Positions 12,361-23,087 of a DNA stretch of 64,000 nt are shown here, in pieces. The position numbers were made by a program, and so were the translations under genes. This DNA comes from Theobroma cacao (Eukaryota > Streptophyta > Magnoliopsida > Malvales > Malvaceae): the NCBI RefSeq assembly GCF_000208745.1, contig NC_030851.1:11183616-11247615 (forward strand). Direction: 5' to 3'. Numbering within the stretch: position 1 is the first letter of the stretch; every line of letters begins with the position of its first letter. The notes below the pieces were generated by a model. The model saw only the letters and a list, made by a program, of their open reading frames with translations. It made no database searches and was not told the DNA's origin.

Positions 12361-12901
12361 TAGAGCACATAATTGGAAAATAAGGAAATGTTAGGAAATG
12401 GCTTCAAGGCATGTGTCTATGCCATTTTCTTTAAGATTTTATTCGTCCCCACTTATAATGTGTAAAATAGTTACTGACGTATAAACTTCAAATACACAAT
12501 GAAGTCTATTGATTGTTTGTGTTTTGTTCTAATAAAATCAATTTATCGAACATTCACCAGTGTATGACAAGATTACGTAACTTATATAAAATTTCTCTAT
12601 AATTAAATAATCTTAAAAAAATCTGAAGAATATTAAGAAATGAAAGAGAGATTGTTGTTTTCTCTATTCTGTGTCTTCTTTTGTCCCATAAGAAAGTCTA
12701 TTTATAGGCCTAAGTGACGATTCCAATAGACACAACACAATTGTCTATTTCCAATAGTCACAATTGTTTATTTTCTAACAAATATAATTGTTTGTTTTCC
12801 AACATAATTATTTGTAAAAACACAACTCTTAAGCAATCATAATTATTCAAAGAACTTTTTTCATTTCATTTTTTCATTATTATTGTTGAAAATGTCCAAC
12901 A
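12361..12901 (-). repeat. Copia LTR copy 3 (outer)
   Basis: Starts a few bases into the LTR ('tagagcacataattgg') and ends with the full 'aatgtccaaca' terminus. It sits head-to-tail with copy 2. Confidence 0.75.
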
Positions 12902-13063
12902 TACTATTGTTTTGCCAATATGCACATAATTTACAAAGTTTATGCAGGTTGGATTCCTACTATTTTTAGCTATACATAATAACAATAATATACGAAACAT
13001 AACTGATAATAAAGTCTACAAGTTTTATGGCTTAGCCCAAGGCATTATATAAATGATATCGCT

Positions 13064-13311
13064 GGAGCCACTGAATAAATCCCAAACACGGTATGAAGTG
13101 TCTAAATATAACCCTCCAATCCCAACCAAGGCGAGCCTCATCAATGCTTCTTTGTGTACTGTAAACATTAATGGCTCACCTTGTTGCATTTCAGGTCTTT
13201 TTTCATTTTTGTTTCTTTTGGAACAACCATGTCTCGTGGTACCACAGGTAGGATTACGGGGATGTAATTTAACACTTCATACCGTGCTTAGTATCTATTT
13301 AGGGGCTCCTA
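13064..13311. mobile_element. Foldback/MITE-like element (about 250 bp)
   Basis: The two ends are imperfect inverted repeats about 60 bp long. The left end reads GGAGCCACTGAATAAATCCC and carries CACGGTATGAAGTG; the right end carries the exact reverse complement CACTTCATACCGTG (about 13272-13285) and closes with AGGGGCTCCT. The interior has no convincing coding region. Size and structure fit a MITE. The superfamily and target duplication are not clear. Confidence 0.5.
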
Positions 13312-13822
13312 CCCATACCAACCACGCTTTGCTGTGATGGTGTGAAAGAACTGAATCAGATACTAAAAAGTTTATTCATGATTCAGCAAGAATATGTCCT
13401 TGTATTGGGCTTTTGGCTTCAAGAATGAATTGTCTTTTTATGGCCTCCAGCTTTGATGCTCAAACAATTTTTTTTTGTAAGAGTGATGCTCAAACATTGT
13501 TTAGTTTGAGGGGTGAAAACGAAGAGGGCTTAAGGTTAAAATTCAGGCCAAAAATGAGAAACTAGTTTATACTGCCAATTGATTATGGTATTAATGGCAA
13601 GATTATGTTATCCACTTAAAATCTATTTGGAAATCTTTGTTTATAGGGATACATATGCATCATGCACGTGGATAGTTGATCCTTTTAGGATGAAAAAAGT
13701 ACATGCCATGAGAATGGACGAACAAGATCTATTGAAGAATATATATATATCATTTGCAAATTAAGTTCTTCAGCAACTGCTCACAAAAAAGTGCCTCAAT
13801 CTGTTTATTTGTAGACCCAACC
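13312..13822. other. Intergenic, no gene seen
   Basis: Non-coding sequence between the MITE-like element and the LINE fragment. The 61-residue reading at 13579-13764 has no recognisable features. Confidence 0.45.
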
Positions 13823-14080
13823 TTACAGGAAGTTAGAGATGCAATTTTTAATATTGATAAAAATAGTGTTACAAGGTAAGATGGATTTTCTTTATTATTT
13901 TATCAGCATTGTTGGGAAATAATTTCTGGTGATTTATTATAAGCTATTACTTATTGTTTTCATGGAGGGAATTCACCGAAAGGGGTAACTTCTACAACTT
14001 TTGTTTTGTTACCTAAGAATCCTAATCCTGAGCATTAGAGTGAGTTTCACCCAATAAGCTTATGTATTGTATTAAACAAG
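13823..14080 (+). pseudogene. LINE (L1-type) reverse transcriptase fragment
   Basis: One uninterrupted frame with three in-frame stops reads LQEVRDAIFNIDKNSVT, then DGFSLLFYQHCWEIISGDLL, then GVTSTTFVLLPKNPNPEH and finally SEFHPISLCIVLNK. This is the well-conserved N-terminal part of plant L1 RT domains (the IPK...FRPISL region). The fragment is truncated at both ends; no endonuclease or poly-A tail is present. It stops exactly at 14080, where a CACTA-like end begins. Confidence 0.75.
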
Positions 14081-14220
14081 CACTAAAAAAAAAAAAGAGG
14101 TCATTACTGACAGAAAATTTCGTAGGTAATAGTAAAAATTTTGTCAGTATGTGACAATATCGAAAAAAATTTTGATGGATTTTTCTGTTGGAATTTCATC
14201 AGAAAAAGCGTAATTGGTAA
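14081..14220 (+). mobile_element. CACTA (En/Spm-like) transposon terminus, partial
   Basis: CACTAAAAAAAAAAAAG followed by 'tcattactgacagaaaatttcg', with recurring 'tgacag', 'gtaggtaat' and 'ttttgatgg' submotifs. This resembles plant CACTA termini. The other end (TAGTG plus a 3-bp duplication AAG) was not found nearby, so extent and class are uncertain. Confidence 0.4.
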
Positions 14221-15260
14221 TTTTAGTATGAGCCCTACAAGCCAATTTGTGGTTGATTGGGAATTGTAATTTTGAGATATTCATGTATGACATTTTGTTA
14301 TTCATAATAACATTGAGGTAGTTCTTTATCCATAAGTTTATGATTTAATTACTTTTTGAATTTATATAGATAAAGCCCATGGAACTATATATGCCTTGTA
14401 AAGGAATTGTATTGGGATACAATTATGAAATCCTTATGCAGCAAAGTATTATTCCTAAAAGTTCTTGATCATTGTATTATTGAGACGGGGCATCAATAAT
14501 ACTTAAAGATCAGCATATGTTATGTTCCTTTCTTGTAAAGTAAGCAACTGCTCTTATAGGTTGAAGTATATAAATACTTGAAACTAGCATGTGGGTGGTT
14601 GCCATGGGAGAGCGAGTTCACTGAACATGACCCGTCATGAGAAGTGCATTTGGTACCTCACTTAAGTATCTATGCAATACTTCTTATGTATCAATTGTGT
14701 AACTACTCCCTAGACTTGAGACACCAGGTTACCTTGTATAAGGAATACTATGCTTTGATTTCATTCATATAGGTGCCTAGCCAAAGATGCCAAAACAAGA
14801 TGTTTTGGGTATAGTATGAAGCATATGAAGGCAAATGAGTGGTAAAAATAGGAATCATCACCACAAATGATTCAAGGTGAAATATCTCATTAGTTCTTGG
14901 TTGATATTAACTGAATCAAATCCTTGGTTAAGGTGATTAGGATATTATAAAATGAGTTTCATAAGTCTCCATAGAGCTAATGATATAACTGTAAGAATAA
15001 ATATGGAGGTAAATAAGAGTAGGCACTATACCAAGCTCTTATCATATCTGAGATATATGATGAAGGAATGAATTATACTAATAAACTATACACTGAAAGG
15101 TTGTCAAAAAATCTTTTGACTCTCCTAACAATTGGGTGGCTATGATATATTGTTTGATACTAATTTTGGTCTATGAAATTGAATTACTTAATTTAAAATT
15201 GAATATGATTAATTTAAATTAATTAATTAATAAAATTATAATTCAATTCCATTACCAATA
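14221..15260. other. Non-coding repeat-like stretch
   Basis: AT-rich, no credible gene. The segment near 14590-14700 (gtgggtggttgccatgggag...tcatgagaagtgcatttgg) has the look of retroelement-derived sequence, but I could not assign it. Confidence 0.4.
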
Positions 15261-15958
15261 TGTTAGGAACCTAATACGTCACACACAAAGGTTGCAATTT
15301 GGATTCAATTGAGAGTGTGATGATTTATGTTAGACACAAATCAAATTCTAGGTTTTAACTACTAAAAACCTAAGTAAAGGAGTTTAATTAGGCATTAGTT
15401 AAATATTATAATTGTTATAATATTAAGGACTTATTTTGTAAATTTTAGTAAGTCTAATAATAAAATTAAATCTAGATATAAATTTCACATCAGACCTACT
15501 TTTTTAAAACAACAACAAAAGAAAAAAAAACTAAAAGTTTTTTCTCTTAAGTGCCGCCACTCTTGAGAGGGTTTTTTCAGAAAACTTCTCCATTGATTCT
15601 TTGTTGAAAATTCAAGAAGAAAAAAAGACAAAGTGTTGTCCACTTGCTAGCACAAGCCCATGGCATGAAGCTATTTCCTTGAGAATGACCCGTTGTAATT
15701 GTGTGTGCAACATTGGAGGCCAAACAATTGAGTGACTGAGATTTTTTCACTAAGAAGGTGTTCATGTTTTTTAGTATTAAAAGGAATCCATTTGATTACG
15801 ACATCATTTGGAAAGATAAAGAAACCTTTTTCTGATTTTCTATGATGTTTAACTTTGCATTAAACAACCAAAAGTGATCCAAAGGTAGGAGGTATGTTTT
15901 ATTTTGTTTCAATCTTTGTTAATCCACTGCGTTGATGCTCTAATCATGTTATTCCTAG
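15261..15958 (+). repeat. Putative 5' LTR ahead of an exact tRNA primer-binding site
   Basis: TGTTAGGAAC begins the segment, and ATTCCTAGAG lies directly before the primer-binding site. TTCCTA is the reverse complement of TAGGAA, as expected for LTR ends. About 0.7 kb. The terminal CA is not intact and no second copy was found downstream in this window. Confidence 0.5.
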
Positions 15959-15960
15959 AG

Positions 15961-15972
15961 TGGTATCAGAGC
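15961..15972 (+). other. Primer-binding site (initiator tRNA-Met)
   Basis: TGGTATCAGAGC is exactly the 12 bases complementary to the 3' end of plant initiator tRNA-Met used by many LTR retrotransposons. It marks the start of the internal region of an element whose coding part is not recognisable. Confidence 0.75.
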
Positions 15973-17735
15973 CTCCCTTAGCTCGTTTTAATGTAAATGT
16001 ATGTCTTGTTATTGTTTAATTCCAATTCGGATTGGATGTGATTCATGGGCAGAGATCAAGTAAGTTTTAAATTTTGATTATGTTTTAAAATAGTTTATCA
16101 CAGATTCAATTTTTGATTTTAATACTTATTTATTTCAGCAACTAATCGTGTTTAAGTGTCTTAATTTTGTAGAATAATATGTGCATGAGATGCACAAAAG
16201 AATTTGGCAAGAAAAAGATTTGAATTCATGGGAAATAAGATGCGGTTTGGTGACAGAATTCGATTTTGTCCAAATTTGCATATGGTTTGATTTTCAGTCT
16301 TTAACAAAAGTCTAAAAGTCTCTAAAAATTCTGAAAAATTTGAAAGTGTTTCAATATGATTGCTTACCAGATGCAAACGGTGAAGGAAAGGCCATGAAAT
16401 CGTAGCTGAAACCACTACTGCTAGCAGTAGTTTCAGGTCACGACTTTGGCTTAGAAAGTCATCTTCAAAGAGTTCTAAAATTGTGCAATTGTTGTACCTT
16501 TTTGGATAAATTTTAAAGTTTGAATATGTTCAAAAGATGCCAAGAAAGATTACTAAAATTAAGAAATTTAATCCTTTTTTTTATGCTACCATAATGCCAC
16601 TTATGCAACCTAAAAATTACATCTATGTATATAATACATAGACTACGATTTTTTAGGGTTTTGGATATCTAACGCAAGTTCAAAAATTATAAAATTTTAA
16701 TATGAAAAGGGTCCATATGTTAGCTGACCATGGTTAAAATTTGGGAATTAAATTCCTTGATTTGGTGCCATAAGCCACAAAATCGAGACTGGTACAGTGC
16801 TGCTAGAATTTTGTAAAGTCATGGTTTTTAAGATTTTGGTGTCTATATTTGCAACCTAAATTGGTGTAATTAAAAATACTACTTCACTAAACAATATCTT
16901 ATGGAAAATTTCTAGAAAGATAAATTTTGATATATTTAAATTAGGAAATTTGATTCCTTAAAATAAGGATATCAGAATTTAATTAATCATATTCATAAAT
17001 TTAGGAATTTGATTCCTATAAATACAAGAGTATGATAAATATGGACAAGGTAATTATCATGAATTAATTTTTTTCTTTTAAGAAGAGAAATTCGAATGGA
17101 ACACTTAAATATAATTAAAGATAATGTTGTCTTAAATATTAGATTTAAATTGTTTAATGAGATTAGATAATTAAAGACACAAAATCTTTAATTTAAAAGG
17201 ATTAGTTAAAGTTACTAAAAATGTTTAAAGATTACGATTAAAAACATTTTAATTTGTAATAATATTTTACTTTTAATTATAATAAGATTATGAATAGATA
17301 ATATTACTAATACTGATTAGTAAAGACTTTCTATAATTTCAGATGCCTCATATGATTAACGATTAGAATAGGATATAGTTTTAATTTTATGTTCATGTGG
17401 ATGGATAAATGTGGATGATTATGGACTAAGCTTAATATGATTGTGGATTTTTGGATAAATTTTATCATGGTATTTATCTATTAAATAGGTTCTACGCACT
17501 TTGCTTTTTTCTTGATTTTCAGGGATTGTAAAATTCTCTCATCACCTAACTCCCATAGGATATACCACGACGGTTCTTTATTAAAATGTAATTAGTTACA
17601 TATAAGAGTAGAATTAGGATTAGTTTAGAAGTTATTTTACAATTCGAAGATGAAGACTTAAAGGAGCCGTGAAGATATAGGGAAAAATATTACAATATGT
17701 TGTCTGTTATCCCCTAGGTTTTGTTGGTCCCAAAT
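15973..17735. other. AT-rich non-coding stretch, possibly LARD-like interior
   Basis: Follows the primer-binding site but has no gag-pol-like frame on either strand. It may be the non-coding interior of a non-autonomous LTR element, or unrelated sequence. No gene supported. Confidence 0.4.
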
Positions 17736-18035
17736 AAATGTGTTAGAGAGGAGGTGAATAACACTTTTTGGATCTTACTAAACTTGATTTCAAATTGGGA
17801 GCAAATTGAATATCAATGATGGGAAATTTGATGCAAGATGAAGAAACGATTTTAGAAAGAATGAAAATGAAAAATAAAACAAAAAAGAAAATACTCAATG
17901 ATTTATAGTGGTTCGGTTAAAGACCTACATCCACTACCTTGATTGCTCAACCAAGGATTTTCCAATCAATCCACTAAGAACGAAAAAATTCATAAGCTTT
18001 CACCAAGCTTTACAATGACTTTTACTAGGCTTAGT

Positions 18036-18215
18036 CAAAACCTTTCACAATGGTTTTTACCGGGATCAACCAAAACCTAAAGTGGTTTTTCAAAGGCTCA
18101 ACCACAACCTTTCACAATGGTTTTTCATGGGCTCAACCAAAACCTAAAGTGATTTTTCAAAGGCTCAACCACAACCTACAACAATGGTTTTTCACGGGAT
18201 CAACCAAAACCCAAC
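18036..18215 (+). repeat. About 76-bp tandem repeat (ggctcaaccaaaacc)
   Basis: Two to three imperfect units, each built from 'aaccttt cacaatggtttttc', 'gggctcaaccaaaacctaaa' and 'gtggtttttcaaaggctcaa'. The open reading frame across it is a by-product of repetition. Confidence 0.75.
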
Positions 18216-18589
18216 AACTAACTTTTCAAGGCTGAGTTACACTCAATCAAGCAATCCAAGCTTGAATAAATCCCTTAGAGTGCCTTGCACACTCTAAGTA
18301 ATCAAGAAATGAAGAAATGATGAAGTACAATTGATCACCTAGTTGATCTAAGATGTACAAAGCTAAGCTTAAACACTTGATCAAAGGATGAGAGTGAAAT
18401 ACAAGTGTAAAGAGAAGGTTTTTGGTATTCTAAGCTTAAAATCACTATGGATGGCTTTTCTCTTTTGTTTTTGACTGTTGGAGAGGCTTTAAATACTTGC
18501 AAAATCAATTCTGACCTATAGAGACAAAAACTAGCCGTTTCTAGCCGTTATTTTGTCTTCTAGTGCTCAATTCAAATTTTTTGGCATAA

Positions 18590-18785
18590 TGATCTTAGTC
18601 GAGTAACTGAGCTCTTAGTTAACTAAGTTGTCTTTGTCTTCTGATCCTAGTTTTTGACAGTGAGCTCTTAGTGGACTAACTTCTTTCTTAGTAAATTAAG
18701 TTGTTTCTATCTTGAAGTCCAGATTTCTAGCAGTAGGCTCTTAGTCGACTAACTTACTTCTTGGTCGACTAAGTCTTCTTTGTTT
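18590..18785. repeat. About 65-bp degenerate tandem repeat with GTCGACTAA motifs
   Basis: The phrase 'tcttagt(cg/gg/aa)actaa' recurs at roughly 65-bp steps, with partly palindromic cores (TTAGTCGACTAA-like). Part of the same older repeat. Confidence 0.6.
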
Positions 18786-19382
18786 CTGAACCAACCATAT
18801 TCATTTTTGAGTTATTAATTTATTATTGACATATATTTTGTCCTGCACATTCAAGTAGTAGAGTTAGGCATAAATGAATGGGAATGTTTTTGTGATACCC
18901 CAACTTCTATAGGCTTGTAACTAAGTATAGCTGTAATAATATGGGCTAGGGGTAGTTTCGTTATTTTTTCTAATAAGCTTCCAGAAGAAAGTTTTATGAT
19001 ATTTTAAGGCCTAAATAGGCATAAGACAATATAAATGATGTGTGCTGATGAAAACACGAAGAAAACTAAAAGTTTCAACAATTTTCATAACAGGGGCAAA
19101 ATGGTCATTTTTCACCTCGAGTTAAAATTTTAAGTTTTTATGAACCTGAGCATGTTTAGACCATTATGGATATTGTCCCAGTGTTAAAAGAGCAAAAAGA
19201 TTGAAGGAGAGTAAGTTAATTGGTGGATGGGCATTTTCGTAAATTTAAAGGAAATGATAAGATTGCCTATAAATACCTTGAATTTCTAGCAGCTTCTTGA
19301 ATTTTCCAGCAGCTGGTCTTCTTTTTCCCTTCTCCTCTCTCACGTTTCTTCAAACTCCATGGAAGCTTGACTTTCAAACTTC

Positions 19383-19827
19383 CATAACTTTCTCTCTCTA
19401 GCTCCAATTTTCATGCTTTTGGTGCACCCTTCCATAAACCCTTGTGCTATTTCATCTTCTCACTTCAAAAACCTTGAAATATCTTGTTTTCATACTTTCT
19501 CTCACTAGTTGGGCGTTCTAGAAAGAGAAAGAGAGAATCACTTCATTGATTTGGAAGCTATTGGAAGAGAATCCAACTACAAAGGAACCCTAGGGTGAGT
19601 GATGNCACAACTTTCTCTCTCTAGCTCCAATTTTCATGCTTTTGGTGCACCCTTCCATAAACCCTTGTGCTATTTCATCTTTTCACTTCAAAAACCTTGA
19701 AATATCTTGTTTTCATACTTTCTCTCACTAGTTGGGCATTCTAGAGAGAGAAAGAGAGAATCACTCAATTGATTTGGAAGCTATTGGAAGAGAATCCAAC
19801 TACAAAAGAACCCTAGGGTGAGTGATG
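19383..19827 (+). repeat. 222-bp tandem duplication joined by one N
   Basis: 19383-19604 and 19606-19827 are near-identical, with a handful of substitutions. The junction is the single N at 19605. This looks like two overlapping contigs or allelic copies laid end to end. Confidence 0.85.
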
Positions 19828-20324
19828 CACCAAGTTTGATTTTAGCTGTAGAAAATGGCTAGTAATTGTGATTTATGAGTTGTTTTATTGTTTAGCATGT
19901 TCATTACTTTTTAGTGATTAAGATAGTGAACATAGATAGCCATTTAAAGTGGCAATTGAAAACTAGCTAAGAGATAGCTTTTAGAGTTCATAGTGTGTAA
20001 AGTAATCTATTGTTTATGTTAATGTGATCCTAAGTTTTTAAGGAAGCACCATCATTCCAATTGGATCATTAGGGGAATTTGAGTCAACTAAAGGTTCTAC
20101 AATCAATTGGTGAGTGAACTACCTTCAAAATTGATTTTGGGAATATGATGGATTTGACAAAGTGTTTGAATGATTTTATACAATTTTTCATGAAAATGAA
20201 TGCCTTGGAAAAAGCTTTTGAGAAAAGGTTTATGTTATGAAATGTGATTATTATGGATTTCTATGTGGCTGCATTATGTTGATATACATATATGCTTGAG
20301 TATAATATTGTGTAATTATATTGA

Positions 20325-20470
20325 CTCGGCTATGTGTGAGTAGGGAGTGCGCATAAATCGAGGATGACCCGGTTATGTGCGAGTAGGGAGTGTACATAAC
20401 CCGGTGATGACCCAGCCATGTGCGAGTAGGAAGTGCGCATGAGCTGGTGATGATGATGATGGGATGGTGT
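20325..20470 (+). repeat. About 50-bp minisatellite in the solo LTR
   Basis: Three units of 'tatgtgcgagtagggagtgcgcata' plus 'gatgacccgg' spacer, then a (gatgat)n run and a TA-rich tract. The counterpart in the chromovirus LTRs is the 'gtgcatccccccacat' array on the other strand. Confidence 0.75.
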
Positions 20471-20684
20471 GATGATGATGATGGGTATATATGTATATAT
20501 ATATATGTGTAAATATGTGTGTTATAGAAAATTGATGGATAATGGGTTATGGTTGTAATGCATGTGAAACTTGACATATTAAACCTTGAGAAATTGTTAT
20601 GTGTTTTCATGTTGGTTTAGACATTTTGGCAGGTTGGTTTTTCCTTTGGGAGAAAGGTAAATTTTGCATTGATGCCTTGTATTT

Positions 20685-21120
20685 CACTCTCGCTGCAGCG
20701 AGAAACTCTCTAATTTGGAAGGGTACATTGGTCGAAAACTCACTGCAGCGAGGATGCATTTTTGCTGCAGTAAGAATGACACTATAGCTTCTCGTTACAG
20801 CGAGAAACTTTCTGTTTTCTGGGTTGCTGCTCTATCTTTCAATCTCGCTGCAGCAAAAAACTTTCTGTTTTGGTCTTTTATCTTGTCCAATTGCTGCCCT
20901 ATCTTTCACTTCTTTGCTACCATATGGGAGCATGGACTTCCAACATTAAGGATTAAAAGAGTTAATTTTAAAATGAGGAGGTTTAGTGAGAAACCTTCGG
21001 CCAGTTGAGAAACCCTCGTTCGGTTAATAACTAAATTCCAACGTCGCTGCAACGAAAATTCATTCTCGTTGCAGCGTAGCTGCAGCGAGAATGCCTTTCC
21101 GCTGCAGCGAAGATTCATTA
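20685..21120. repeat. Cluster of CTCGCTGCAGCGAG palindromes
   Basis: A perfect 16-bp palindrome TCTCGCTGCAGCGAGA at 20688-20703 is followed by about eight degenerate copies (near 20738, 20762, 20790, 20843, 21043, 21064, 21079, 21100), all centred on CTGCAG or a one-base variant. The chromovirus LTRs have one intact copy each (23725-23740 and 31383-31398). Confidence 0.8.
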
Positions 21121-21743
21121 TTGTGTTTGACTTGCTTGTGCAATATTGAAGCTTTCATTCTCCAAATGATTCGCTATGTATGGGTTCATGATTTTCAAAT
21201 GATTAATCACTTAAGGGCTTGATAAGGGGTTCTATTAGGAATGAACCAAATTGCATTGTTTTGAAACCAGTGCATCATGATTTTAAATTTTCCTTTGTTG
21301 TTGCTTGTTTCCTTCCTTGTTCACTCACTGGGTTTATACTCACCATTTCAAATTCATGTTTTCAGATCACGAGGCAGCCGGTAACTAGGACGAGGTATCC
21401 TTGTAGACTTGTGTCCATCTTTTGGTAGGTGTCTCAACATTCAGTAGCTGTACATTCATCCGAGTCCCTCCGCTGGAAGTCAAGTTTTCTTTTTGAGGTG
21501 TATAGGCGAACCTAATGTACATTATTGGAATACATGTTGTAGATAATGTATGTATATAATAAATGAAAAATGTCAATACGAGTTGGTAATGTCTATTACT
21601 ATTTTGATTTTAAGTTTTGAAAAATGACTTAGCAGTTTATGATGGAATGATGAATACGTCGGACTATTAAGCTTGCTTGGGCTTAGTGGACTTCGTTCAT
21701 TGGGCCCATGCGCCGGTCATGGCCCGAAATTTGGGTCGTGACA

Positions 21744-23087
21744 GTTTTATTATCATCAAAAACTTATGGAGCCAACAATCTTTTTTTTTTTTTTTGATGA
21801 TGACAAAACATTCATTGATTAATAGCACAATGTCTATTAGCTCTTTTTGTTCTGCACAAGATGAGGAATTTCTCCCCCTAAGTGTGTGCTCCCCTTTAAT
21901 GTATGCATGATCTTTTCAAGTTATTTTGATATCCAACTTAGCAGGTCAGTTAATTTTTTTATCTATTTCTTAATGAAAATAACAAGCATTGATTCAGACA
22001 TTTGACAGAGCATATTCATGAATTGTCTTACGAGCTTGCAGAGCTGTCAGTTATAGGTAATAAGATATTATCAATATTATGACCATTTATACCATTATCA
22101 ACATATTATCAACAAACCATATCCATTCTAGAATCAAATGTCATTAACAAGCCAACAAAGATAACATAAAAGCATAACAAAAGAAAGTCATCAGCATCCA
22201 AATCCTAACCATAAGCAATTATCACAGCAGAATGTTAAATCCTAACCATCAGCAATTATCACAACAGAATATCATAAGTAACTAATCATCACACACAAAA
22301 ATTAAACTTGAAGACCTATCAAACTCTATTTAACTTAGTCTTCCTTCTCTCATTTTTCTTTTTCATCATTAAACAAGATATTCAAAACTCTCCCTTAATG
22401 AGTGCATCAAGATTTTCCTTTAATCTTTAAATCAAACTTTAATGAATGAGAATCATAAGCATTCATACACCTAAGTGATACAAGCTTATAGATATAGTTC
22501 AATAACTTCAAGAGTCAAGCTTGTGTCTATGTAAGAACAAATTTATGGGAGTTAAATCATTTCAAGAAATTGTCAAGGATTACTCAAATAATGTTCAAGC
22601 AAATTTGATCATTTTGTCATAATCAAAACTATAATAATTTTAAAGCTAACAGGTTTGATCAAGCTAATTTCCTTCGATTGCTCAAGAAAATTAGTATAGA
22701 TAAAGTCCATAATCATCCAAAGTAGAATACATGCGATAGATTTATTTTATGCTGTTTAATAAATGCTATGTGATGTAAGTAGTATGCATGAAATAGATTT
22801 ATTTTATGTAATTAATAAATACAATGCATGCAAAGATGAAACCTTAACTAAATCAAAAGTAATTACATTGAGTCATATGCCACGCATGATTAAGTTGCCT
22901 TTAACCATATAGCAGGATAACCTTGTTGTTCATTTCATCGGAGACTTGTTGAGCACACTCAAGGTCACACTTTTACACGACTATGTTTGAGCTATTGGTG
23001 GGTTTTACTCAACTAGTTTCATAAAATCCGAATACTTGAAAACTTGATTATTATTGAAACTAAAGGCAATGGCTAGGCGAAACATAT
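21744..23087 (+). other. Right part of the older repeat and unassigned sequence
   Basis: Resumes after the solo LTR with GTTTTATTATCATCAAAAAC, a T-run and 'gatgatgacaaaaca'. From about 21950 to 23082 it is AT-rich with no credible gene. It ends in CATAT (23083-23087), the target duplication of the chromovirus. Confidence 0.45.

Larger units (their letters stand above)
8774..12901 (-). mobile_element. Decayed Ty1/Copia element with three LTR copies
   Basis: Three direct copies of about 520-550 bp share the same order of blocks and a TGTTAGAA...CCAACA type end: 8774-9321, 11842-12360 and 12361-12901. A polypurine tract read on the minus strand (ATAGTGGGGGAT, 9322-9333) abuts the left copy, making it the 3' LTR. 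Copia gag, RT and RNase H remnants between 9.3 and 11.8 kb all read on the minus strand. The internal part is only about 2.5 kb, so much of gag-pol is missing. No 5-bp target duplication is visible at the outer ends (CACTC versus TACTA). The classic initiator-tRNA site is not seen next to the inner end of the middle LTR. Confidence 0.8.
17740..18890 (+). repeat. Left part of an older dispersed repeat
   Basis: Begins near 'gttagagaggaggtgaataac' and carries two tandem arrays. It is interrupted at 18890 by a solo LTR and resumes at 21744. The 'gaggtgaata' and 'gatgatgacaaaaca' landmarks are common in plant LTR-type repeats. I could not name the family. Confidence 0.45.
18891..21743 (+). mobile_element. 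Solo LTR of the gypsy chromovirus family (2.85 kb)
   Basis: Starts TGTGATACCC and ends GGGTCGTGACA, flanked on both sides by GTTTT (18886-18890 and 21744-21748), a clean 5-bp target duplication. Its 3' end is the reverse complement of the outer end of the LTRs at 23088 and 30746 (TGTCACGACCC, then GGCCCA-type and ATTCATTC-type blocks), so it belongs to the same or a sister family in the opposite orientation. No internal gag-pol or primer site, hence a solo LTR from LTR-LTR recombination. It contains a 222-bp duplication with an N between the copies, a GTGCGAGTAGGGAGTGC minisatellite and a cluster of CTGCAG palindromes. Confidence 0.85.

Noticed and set aside
20251..20610. 119-residue minus-strand ORF rich in His, Tyr, Thr and Ser
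   Set aside because: It reads through the LTR minisatellite, GAT repeats and TA microsatellite; low complexity only.
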